Shown here one piece after another: positions 53,696-61,515 of a DNA stretch of 64,000 nucleotides. This stretch comes from Mesonia sediminis (GTDB lineage Bacteria > Bacteroidota > Bacteroidia > Flavobacteriales > Flavobacteriaceae): positions 372,001 through 436,000 of the forward strand of contig NZ_JBHULZ010000041.1 of NCBI RefSeq assembly GCF_042684705.1, given 5' to 3'. How positions within the stretch are numbered: position 1 is the stretch's first letter; every line of letters starts with the position of its first letter. The position numbers and the translations under genes are program-made. The notes below the pieces were generated by a model. It searched no databases and had not been told where the DNA came from. It worked only from the letters and a program-made list of their open reading frames with translations.

Positions 53696-56600
53696 TTAAG
53701 CCACTGCTTTTTTCTTAAATCTTATTTTGGCACGGTTACTAAGGTAGAACATAATAGGCACAATAATTAAAGTTAAGAAGGTGGCAAATATGAGCCCGAA
53801 TATCACTGTCCAGGCCAAGGGTCCCCAAAAAATAACATTGTCTCCACCAATATACACACGTGGGTCATAGTCTGTAAATAAACTAAAGAAATCTATATTT
53901 AAACCAACTGCGAGCGGAATTAAACCTAAAACCGTGGTTATAGCAGTTAACAAAACAGGTCTCAATCTTGATTTTCCTCCCGCAACAATAACTTCAAAAT
54001 ACTGTTTTTTGCTAAGTAGTTGGTCTGAGTCTATTTTCAATTGTTCTTTTTTACGGTCAATTAGAATTTGGGTATAATCGATAAGGACAATAGCATTGTT
54101 TACCACAATTCCGGCCAAAGAAATTATACCCATCATGGTCATGATAATGATAAAATCCATCTGAAAAACAATTAAACCATATAAAACCCCTACAAGACTT
54201 AAAATTACTGCCATTAAAATAATTATGGGTTTAGAGATAGAATTAAATTGGGCCACTAAAATCAATAGGATACCTCCAAGTGCAATTAGCAGTGCTTTCA
54301 CTAAGAAGCTCATATTTTTTTCTTGTTCTTCTTGCTCTCCAGTAAATTTAAAATTAACATCTTTAGGAAGCTCGTAGCCTTTTAGCTCTGATTTTAATTT
54401 ATTAACGATTTCGGTAGGATTATATCCCGTAAGAACGTTTGAGTACACGGTAACCACCCTTTTTAAATCTTTTCTTTTAATTGCACTAAAGGCAGCCGAT
54501 TCTCTTTTATTTACGAGTGTTGAGATAGGAATTTGCATAATTTCACCCGTATTTTGGTTTTTAAAAGTAATGGGCTGATTGAACAATGCACTTTCATCAA
54601 ATCGTTTACTTTCGTCAAATCTTATATTGATTTCGTAATCATCGTCACCTTCTTTATAAGTAGAAATCTCTTCGCCATAAATGGCTCTTCTAAGCGTTTG
54701 ACCTATCTGAGCAGTACTTACTCCAAGTCTTCCCGCTTTTTTCCGATCAACACTTACATTGAGTTCTGGTTTAGCTTTGTTAACATCAATTTTAAGCTCC
54801 TCTATACCTTCAAGCTTTAAATCATTGATATAAGCACGCATTTGTTCGGCTTCGTGAAGTAATTCGTTATAATCTTCTCCTGTAACTTCTATATTTATTG
54901 GATAGCCCGTAGGAGGTCCTGCTTGGTCTTTTTCAACGATGATAGAAACACCGGGAAAACCTTTTACCGCCTCACGTACTTCAGATAAAACCGTACTACT
55001 TTTTACTCCTCTACGAAGGTTAAACTCACGCATTGAGAGAGTAATTTTTGCTTTATGAGGCATTTCATTCTGTTGGCCTCCATCGGTTTGTGGGTTTCCA
55101 GCTCCCTGACCCACTTGAGAAATTCCAGATTCGACCATATAGTTGTAACCGTCTGCATCTTCGTATTTTTTAATACTATTAAAAATACGCTCTTCTATTT
55201 GCTTTGTGAGTGCGTTGGTTTTTTCTATAGCCGTACCTTCGGGGTATTCGATATAGGTGATTATCTGGTTAGGTTCGTTTTCAGGGAAAAACAAAACTTT
55301 TGGTTGAACCACACCAAGTAGAGCAAAACTGGAGATCAAAAGACCTAAAGTTCCAAAGAAAAACAAATAAGCCCGTTTTCCGCGTAAAGCGAACTTTAGA
55401 GTTTTTTCATAGAAATTTTCTAATTTTTTTAGTGATTTATATTGAAAATAATCAACTGCTTTAACCAAAAATAGGCGGTATACCCATATTAAAATAAAAA
55501 TTAGAATAGCTAGGTTTCCTAAACCACGCAGTAATCCAGAATCGGCTACAAAGCCTAAAATCAGGAGGATTAATCCGAATATTGCAACAATAGCGGTTAT
55601 AAAGATTATACGTTTGCGACTTACTTGTTTTTCCTGAACCAGCATATACTTAGAGGTAAGCATAGAATTGATGATCAAGGCTACGAAAAGCGATGACCCC
55701 AATACTACCGACAAGGTAATGGGAAATATAACCATAAATTTACCAATGGTTCCTGGCCAAAGTCCAAGGGGGAAGAAAGCTGCTAGGGTGGTAGCTGTAC
55801 TAGCGATGATAGGCCAAGCAATTTCTCCTAATCCTTGTTTGGCTGCTTTAATTCGTGGCATGCCTTCGCTCATTAGCGTATAAACATTTTCAACAACTAC
55901 AATACCATTGTCTACCAACATACCCAGACCCATTACCAAAGCAAAAAGCACCATGGTGTTTAAGGTAAAGCCCATACTAGACAAGATGATAAACGACAAG
56001 AACATAGAGAGCGGTATGGCGATTCCTACAAATAATGCATTCCTAAATCCTAAGAAAAACATAAGAACCCCAACCACTAAAATAACTCCAAAAATAATGT
56101 TGTTTACCAAGTCATCAACTTGGCTTTCGGTTTTTATAGATTGGTCGTTGGTTAAGCTAATATGTAGTTGCTCTGGCAGGTAATTTTCTTGTTCATTTTT
56201 AATGATATCCTTGATGCTTTCTACCGCCTCAATCATATTTTTACCTGCTCTTTTTTTAATGTCAAGCATTACCACAGGTTGCCCATATTCTCGTGCAAAG
56301 GTGCTAGCATCTTTCTCAGAAAAATTAACTTTTGCTACGTCTCGTAAATAAACAAGCCCCCCTTCACGTTTTATGATTACATCTTCAATTTCTTTTGGGT
56401 TCTCAAACTCCCCAACAACCCGAATATTTTTTTCGACTCCATTTGTGGTTACATTACCTCCCGAGATAGTTTTATTTTCAAAATTTACAGCGTTTATAAT
56501 ATCATCAAAACTCACCTTAGAAGCGGTCATTTTATAAAGGTCTACTGCAATTTCTACTTCTTTTTCTTCGGCACCTCGTATGGTTGCTTCTTTAATTTGT

Positions 56601-57148
56601 GGTAAAATTTCAATCTTATCTTGCAGATACTCGGCGTAATCTTTAAGCTGAGGCACTGTGAAGTTTCCCGTTAAATTTACATTCAAGATTGGCATCTCTT
56701 CAGAGATATTTAAATCGAAAACGTTAGGTTCTACTTTGGCGCCATTGTCTAGTGTTGGCCAAGTAGTTTCAGCTTTCACCAGATCAACTTTATCTTTTAC
56801 TTTTACTTTAGCATCTGAAACCGAAACGTCTTCTTCAAATTCTACGATTACCATTGAGTAATCTTGTAAGGTGCTTGAGCTTATTTCTTTAACCCCAGCT
56901 ATGTTGTTAAATTCTTCCTCAAGAGGTTCGGTGATAAATTTTTCTACATCCTCTGCAGCGTTACCCGGATTAATAGAACTAACATAAATCTTGGTTTCTA
57001 CTACCTCTGGGAAAGCCTCTCGGGGCATACTGTAGTAACTTAAAAGGCCTCCTAACAAAACGATACTAATGATAACAAAAACAGTCATGCTGTTTTCTAT
57101 CGCCCAAGTAGATATAGAAAAATCTTTATAGGTATTTTTATTTGCCAT
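53696..57148 (-). CDS. RND efflux transporter, inner-membrane permease
   Basis: A 1150-residue RND pump with the AcrB-like layout: helix 1 (about 15-35), a large periplasmic loop, helices 2-7 (about 340-560), a second loop, and the last helix group. The conserved helix-4 motif GLGMLVDNGIVVVEN carries the proton-relay Asp. It is somewhat longer than AcrB because of an extra helix pair at about 510-570. It exports drugs, metals or lipids through the TolC partner; the exact substrate cannot be read. Its start overlaps the adaptor gene stop region (adaptor ends at 57148). Confidence 0.95.
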   Translation of the reverse strand: MANKNTYKDFSISTWAIENSMTVFVIISIVLLGGLLSYYSMPREAFPEVVETKIYVSSINPGNAAEDVEKFITEPLEEEFNNIAGVKEISSSTLQDYSMVIVEFEEDVSVSDAKVKVKDKVDLVKAETTWPTLDNGAKVEPNVFDLNISEEMPILNVNLTGNFTVPQLKDYAEYLQDKIEILPQIKEATIRGAEEKEVEIAVDLYKMTASKVSFDDIINAVNFENKTISGGNVTTNGVEKNIRVVGEFENPKEIEDVIIKREGGLVYLRDVAKVNFSEKDASTFAREYGQPVVMLDIKKRAGKNMIEAVESIKDIIKNEQENYLPEQLHISLTNDQSIKTESQVDDLVNNIIFGVILVVGVLMFFLGFRNALFVGIAIPLSMFLSFIILSSMGFTLNTMVLFALVMGLGMLVDNGIVVVENVYTLMSEGMPRIKAAKQGLGEIAWPIIASTATTLAAFFPLGLWPGTIGKFMVIFPITLSVVLGSSLFVALIINSMLTSKYMLVQEKQVSRKRIIFITAIVAIFGLILLILGFVADSGLLRGLGNLAILIFILIWVYRLFLVKAVDYFQYKSLKKLENFYEKTLKFALRGKRAYLFFFGTLGLLISSFALLGVVQPKVLFFPENEPNQIITYIEYPEGTAIEKTNALTKQIEERIFNSIKKYEDADGYNYMVESGISQVGQGAGNPQTDGGQQNEMPHKAKITLSMREFNLRRGVKSSTVLSEVREAVKGFPGVSIIVEKDQAGPPTGYPINIEVTGEDYNELLHEAEQMRAYINDLKLEGIEELKIDVNKAKPELNVSVDRKKAGRLGVSTAQIGQTLRRAIYGEEISTYKEGDDDYEINIRFDESKRFDESALFNQPITFKNQNTGEIMQIPISTLVNKRESAAFSAIKRKDLKRVVTVYSNVLTGYNPTEIVNKLKSELKGYELPKDVNFKFTGEQEEQEKNMSFLVKALLIALGGILLILVAQFNSISKPIIILMAVILSLVGVLYGLIVFQMDFIIIMTMMGIISLAGIVVNNAIVLIDYTQILIDRKKEQLKIDSDQLLSKKQYFEVIVAGGKSRLRPVLLTAITTVLGLIPLAVGLNIDFFSLFTDYDPRVYIGGDNVIFWGPLAWTVIFGLIFATFLTLIIVPIMFYLSNRAKIRFKKKAVA

Positions 57149-58308
57149 TATGCTTTGGTTTTCACTTTTTGTTGATCGCGCATGCTTCGAGCCCCTTCAA
57201 TAATTATTATTTCTCCGGCTTTCAATCCTGCTTTAATTTCGATTTTATTGTCGTAAGTTAAGCCCGTTTTTACTTCGCGTTTGTGTGCTACGCCTTTATT
57301 GTTTTCTGTAGGTTTGAAAACATAGGCTATATGTTCTCCAGCAGCGTTTTCCTGTAAAATGCTTTGCGGAATAACAATCGCATTTTGAGCAGTATAATCG
57401 TTTATTTTTAAAGTAGCAATTTGGTTAGGTTTTATGCCTTGAGTTTTTGCTGGTAAATTTATCTTAACTTCAAAACTACGGTTATTAGGATTAATATAAT
57501 TGGCTACTTGATCTATGCTGCCAGCTATAGATTTGTCTAAAGCAGCAAATTGAATTTGTACCTCTGTGCCTTTATTAATTTTACCCAAATAACTTTCGGG
57601 AACCTCTGCGGTAATATACATTTCATCTAGATTAACCAGTCTAAAAAGAGCGTTTTGTCCTGGATTTACCACTTGACCTTCGTCGGCAATAACCTGGTCT
57701 ATGGTGCCCGAAAATGGTGCCCGTACAATCGTTTTAGCCAATTGAGCACGTAATTGCTTGGCTGAATTTTGAACGGACTCAAAGTTTGATTTAGCCTCTA
57801 AAAATTGTATTTCGCTACCTATCTTTTGTTTCCATAGACGTTCTTGACGTTCAAAAGTGGTTTTTGCCAATGATAATTGGGTCTCTATTTGAGCAAGTTG
57901 ACTACTCAAACCGCCATCATCTATACGCGCTAAAATTTGACCTGCACGAACTTGATCACCTTCCTTTACGGATATGCTTTTTAGAATTCCACTATATTCT
58001 GGATATATTACGATATTTTTATCGGTGTCAACATCTCCTTGAATTTCTAGATAATGCTTGAATAAGGTGTCATTTAATTCAAGTGTAGTGACTAAGCTAC
58101 TTTGGTCTGTGGTATCTAACTTCTGTAACTTTTGATTTATTTTGGTTAAATCATCTTTGATTTGCATCTGTTGTTGTGAAAGTTGTGATTTCATTTCGCG
58201 TAAGCGCTCCATATCATTACTTTCTAACACTTCTTCAATATTGGCCTGTTTATTTGAACAGCTCCAAAGACTAATGAATATAATTAATAAGCTAATTGAT
58301 TTTTTCAT
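57148..58308 (-). CDS. RND efflux periplasmic adaptor lipoprotein
   Basis: A 386-residue membrane-fusion protein (lipobox LWSCSN, Cys17). An N-terminal coiled coil (about 30-65, RLREMKSQLSQQQMQIKDDL, cut here) is followed by a lipoyl half (SVKEGDQVRAGQILARIDDGG), a second hairpin, and the beta-barrel domain with PFSGTIDQVIADEGQVVNPGQ. It bridges the RND pump and TolC. Overlaps the pump gene by 1 base and lies 1 base from tolC. Confidence 0.94.
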   Translation of the reverse strand: MKKSISLLIIFISLWSCSNKQANIEEVLESNDMERLREMKSQLSQQQMQIKDDLTKINQKLQKLDTTDQSSLVTTLELNDTLFKHYLEIQGDVDTDKNIVIYPEYSGILKSISVKEGDQVRAGQILARIDDGGLSSQLAQIETQLSLAKTTFERQERLWKQKIGSEIQFLEAKSNFESVQNSAKQLRAQLAKTIVRAPFSGTIDQVIADEGQVVNPGQNALFRLVNLDEMYITAEVPESYLGKINKGTEVQIQFAALDKSIAGSIDQVANYINPNNRSFEVKINLPAKTQGIKPNQIATLKINDYTAQNAIVIPQSILQENAAGEHIAYVFKPTENNKGVAHKREVKTGLTYDNKIEIKAGLKAGEIIIIEGARSMRDQQKVKTKA

Positions 58309-58309
58309 A

Positions 58310-59671
58310 CTAGTTGTTACTTAGAGTTATATTGGGTGTGTTTAATAAGGTTTCTAATGCCGCCTTTGCATTCAAGACATTCACCATAGATTCTAAAAAT
58401 TCTTGTTGGGTGGTGTATAATTGGGTTTGAGCTTGTCTTAATTCAAAACTAGAAGCTAATCCTTCTTGAAACTTTATTTGATTTTTCTTTTCAATGCGTT
58501 CTGCTAAATTTAGATTACGCTTAGCGGTTTGGTAATTTTCAATGGCAAATTGGTAGTCATTACGAGCTTTCTCCACCGCTAGCCGAATTTGCTCTTGAGC
58601 TTGTGTAAATTGCGTTTCGGCTTGCTCTAATGCAATTCTGGCTTGAGCAGATTTAGCACTACGCTTTAATGAACTGAATATAGGAATAGAAAGATTTACG
58701 CCCCACATAGAAGATTGAAACCAATTTTGGTCGCTGTCTAAAAAACTAAATTCTTGACTAAAAGCAGCTGTACCGTAGTTTAAAAAAGTGGTTAATCGTG
58801 GTAAAGCTTTGGCTTTTTCTAGGTTATATTCGTGGGTGCGTTGCTCGATTAAATTTTGCGCTAATTGGTATTCTATTGTATTTTCTAGAATTAAATTTTC
58901 ATTCATCAAGCCTAGACTAATATTTTCTTCGGTGAGATCGTTTAAATCTTCAGCTAAATTTACCTGATGTTCTAAAGGAATACCTAAGGTTAGGTTGAGC
59001 ATATCTTTTGTAACTTTTACCAAGCGTTTTGCATTATTCAACTGGTTATTCACTTGTGAATAAGTAATCTCTAACTGCTCTACAGCTTCTTCTTCTTGTA
59101 GACCATTTTCATATATAGCTTTTGTTTCTCTATAATTCTTTTCTAGAGTAGCTAAATTACTTTTAAGAATCTCAACGCTTTCTTTGGCCAATAGTACATT
59201 CCCGTAAGAATCGATTACGTCTTGCCTAATTTCTAAAGCTGTTTTTCTTGCGTTGGTATTGGTGTATTTTAGATAGGTTTTTGCTGCCCGTACCGCTACA
59301 ATATAAGAACCGTCAAAAAGTAATTGTGAAGCGGTAGCGGTGGCATTCATATTCTGTTTGGTCCCAAACACTACTGGGATAAATGTACCCGGTTGCCCGC
59401 CCGCAAGTTCTGCAGGAAGTAAATTTACAGGTTGTTTTATATTGTTTTGGTAAGCAATGTCTGCATTAATTTGAGGTAAACCATCGGCGGTAGTTTCCCA
59501 CTTTCGTTTCATAGCTTTTGTAATATCTCGCTTTGCATTGATTGCTGTGTAGCTGCTGTCTAACGCAAATTGAATAGCTTCTTCTAAGGTGAAAGTGTAC
59601 GATTTTGCCAACTCTTGTGCTTGAGTAATGCAAGTGCATAAAACCAGGCAAAATGTGACTATTTGTTTCAT
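58310..59671 (-). CDS. TolC-family outer-membrane efflux protein
   Basis: A 453-residue outer-membrane channel. Signal peptide (ends ITQAQ, about 18), then two TolC repeats of long helices (ALDSSYTAINAKRDITKAMKR; ALEQAETQFTQAQEQIRLAVEKA, cut here) and short barrel strands. It is the exit duct of the same RND system. Its start overlaps the TetR stop by 4 bases, so the regulator and pump genes are translated together. Confidence 0.95.
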   Translation of the reverse strand: MKQIVTFCLVLCTCITQAQELAKSYTFTLEEAIQFALDSSYTAINAKRDITKAMKRKWETTADGLPQINADIAYQNNIKQPVNLLPAELAGGQPGTFIPVVFGTKQNMNATATASQLLFDGSYIVAVRAAKTYLKYTNTNARKTALEIRQDVIDSYGNVLLAKESVEILKSNLATLEKNYRETKAIYENGLQEEEAVEQLEITYSQVNNQLNNAKRLVKVTKDMLNLTLGIPLEHQVNLAEDLNDLTEENISLGLMNENLILENTIEYQLAQNLIEQRTHEYNLEKAKALPRLTTFLNYGTAAFSQEFSFLDSDQNWFQSSMWGVNLSIPIFSSLKRSAKSAQARIALEQAETQFTQAQEQIRLAVEKARNDYQFAIENYQTAKRNLNLAERIEKKNQIKFQEGLASSFELRQAQTQLYTTQQEFLESMVNVLNAKAALETLLNTPNITLSNN

Positions 59672-60270
59672 GAATTTGAAGTTTTAAGAGATTTTAAGTG
59701 TTTTAACCCAAGCGGACTTACTATTGCTCTCAGGTGATAATCAAGAAAATTATATATAATAGTGTTTATGCTTAAGTGATCTGTTAAAAGATTTTTATTG
59801 TTACGGATTCCTTCAATCAAGGTGCGATAAAATTCTGCTACCATTTTTGGATTTAAATCTTCACGATAGCAACCTGACTCCATTCCTTTTTCTAGATTAT
59901 TTTGTATTACCAACAACATCTTTTTACTCTTTTTTTCTTTTAAAGACTTATAGACGCTGGGGTAATAACGATTGAGTTGGTATTGAACCGAAGTTTTTTC
60001 TTCCCGTAAAGAATTGATGATAAATTGATGAATGGCAATCATTTCATCTATAGCATTTAAATTCTGATCAAGAATAGCGTTTATACCCGTACTAATTTGG
60101 CAAAATAAATAATGCGAGCATGAATCTACAAGTTCGTTTTTGTTGGTGTAATAGGTGTAGATGGTTTTCTTAGATATGGCTAGATTTTGGGCGATCGCAT
60201 CCATGGTTACATTTTTAAAACCAAAGCTTAAAAATAAATCGGTAGCCGTTTTTAGAATCTTGTCTTTCAC
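59668..60270 (-). CDS. TetR/AcrR-family regulator of the efflux operon
   Basis: A 200-residue repressor-type protein. The N-terminal helix-turn-helix (about 18-45) reads NVTMDAIAQNLAISKKTIYTYY. The C-terminal ligand-binding part is all helical. The start is a GTG at 60270; an in-frame TAA lies inside the -7 element, so no earlier start is possible. It heads the operon TetR-TolC-adaptor-RND and probably represses it until a ligand binds. An inverted repeat upstream is a likely operator. Confidence 0.92.
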   Translation of the reverse strand: MKDKILKTATDLFLSFGFKNVTMDAIAQNLAISKKTIYTYYTNKNELVDSCSHYLFCQISTGINAILDQNLNAIDEMIAIHQFIINSLREEKTSVQYQLNRYYPSVYKSLKEKKSKKMLLVIQNNLEKGMESGCYREDLNPKMVAEFYRTLIEGIRNNKNLLTDHLSINTIIYNFLDYHLRAIVSPLGLKHLKSLKTSNS

Positions 60271-60274
60271 ACTG

Positions 60275-60282
60275 CAAAATTA
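60275..60282 (-). promoter_or_regulatory. -7 element of the efflux operon
   Basis: TAATTTTG on the minus strand ends 4 bases before the GTG start. The mRNA would be leaderless or nearly so. No good -33 element is seen. Confidence 0.5.
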
Positions 60283-60284
60283 AG

Positions 60285-60318
60285 CAAAGAAACTTTTTAT
60301 ACTATTGTAGTTTCTTTG
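60285..60318. promoter_or_regulatory. Inverted repeat, likely TetR operator
   Basis: CAAAGAAACT (60285-60294) and AGTTTCTTTG (60309-60318) are exact 10-base arms 14 bases apart. They span the region just upstream of the -7 element of the tetR operon. Confidence 0.65.
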
Positions 60319-60407
60319 TTTTTTTCTGTTAAACTTTAGTTAAGCGATAAAACTGATGATGTTTCTGTAAAAATTAATATTTTAGCCCATATTTTAGATA
60401 TTATATC

Positions 60408-61382
60408 ATGGTAGAAGTTGAGAAGTATAGAGAGCACTTTTTAAAATATATGAATGAGAAGGTGGACCTAAAGGAACCTAAGAATTTATATGAACCAATT
60501 TTATACATTTTAAACTTAGGTGGTAAACGACTTCGACCTATTTTAACGCTTCTGGCAACAGATGCTTTTGAAGGCGATGTTGAAAAAGCCTTAGATGCCG
60601 CATTGGCTATAGAGATATTTCATAATTTTTCGTTAGTGCACGATGATATTATGGACGATGCTCCTTTGCGCAGAGGTAAGGATACTGTTCATGAAAAGTG
60701 GGATATCAATACAGGAATCCTTTCTGGCGATGCCATGTTAATCAATGCGTATCAACTGTTTGAGAATTACGATAGTGATACTTTTAAGCAGTTAGCCCAG
60801 TTATTTACAAAAACGGCCATAGAGGTTTGTGAGGGTCAGCAATATGACGTCGATTACGAAGAGAGTGATTTAGTAAGTATTCCAGAATACCTTCAAATGA
60901 TTAAATACAAAACCGCTGTATTGGTGGGGGCAGCACTTCAAATGGGGGCTATAATTGCTAATGCAAGTAAAAAAGATGAACAACTTATTTATGATTTCGG
61001 CTGCAATCTAGGTCTAGCCTTTCAATTGCAAGATGATTATCTTGACGTCTTCGGCAACCCAGAAACCTTTGGTAAGCAAATTGGGGGAGATATTATAGAG
61101 AATAAAAAAACATTTTTGTACCTAAAATCACTTGAACTATTAGATCAAGACGAAAGTGAACAATTAAAGCATTTATATTCAATAAGTCCCTTAAATCCTG
61201 CCCAGAAAATAGAAACCGTAAGAGGGTTGTTTGTAAAAAGTGGGGCAGCTGGGTTAGCCAAACAAGAAATAGAAAAATACACCAGTACTGCATTAAAACA
61301 CCTGCAAGATTTAGAAATGAAACCAGAAAAAAAGCAAAGGTTTACAACTTTCGCTAATGATTTAATGACCCGTAATGTATAA
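60408..61382 (+). CDS. Polyprenyl (geranylgeranyl/longer) diphosphate synthase
   Basis: A 324-residue trans-prenyltransferase that lengthens allylic diphosphates with isopentenyl diphosphate. The first aspartate-rich motif is in VHDDIMDDAPLRRG and the second in QLQDDYLDVFG; GGKRLRPIL is at about 43-51. The motifs show an active enzyme but do not fix the chain length; in this phylum such a gene usually serves menaquinone side-chain synthesis. It is divergent from the efflux operon across a 137-base gap that contains the TetR-type inverted repeat. Confidence 0.94.
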   Translation: MVEVEKYREHFLKYMNEKVDLKEPKNLYEPILYILNLGGKRLRPILTLLATDAFEGDVEKALDAALAIEIFHNFSLVHDDIMDDAPLRRGKDTVHEKWDINTGILSGDAMLINAYQLFENYDSDTFKQLAQLFTKTAIEVCEGQQYDVDYEESDLVSIPEYLQMIKYKTAVLVGAALQMGAIIANASKKDEQLIYDFGCNLGLAFQLQDDYLDVFGNPETFGKQIGGDIIENKKTFLYLKSLELLDQDESEQLKHLYSISPLNPAQKIETVRGLFVKSGAAGLAKQEIEKYTSTALKHLQDLEMKPEKKQRFTTFANDLMTRNV

Positions 61383-61427
61383 GTTTGTTTATGTAGAAGT
61401 TCTACTTTGCAATTTAAATAGGACTAT

Positions 61428-61443
61428 AACATAAATTTATGTT
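61428..61443. repeat. 16-base palindrome upstream of sucA
   Basis: AACATAAATTTATGTT is perfectly self-complementary and overlaps the first copy of the ATGTTTATAAA repeat. It lies about 45-60 bases before the predicted transcription start. Confidence 0.5.
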
Positions 61444-61493
61444 TATAAACTGGTCATGTATATGAAATGTTGTATTTTTGAAATGTTTATAAA
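61439..61493 (+). promoter_or_regulatory. sucA promoter flanked by an 11-base direct repeat
   Basis: The -7 element TATTTTTG is at 61473-61480. ATGTTTATAAA occurs exactly at 61439-61449 and again at 61483-61493, one just upstream and one over the predicted start site. The second copy also forms a dyad (ATGTTT-ATAA-AAACAT). Confidence 0.5.
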
Positions 61494-61515
61494 AACATAA
61501 GATTAGCATCCAAAC

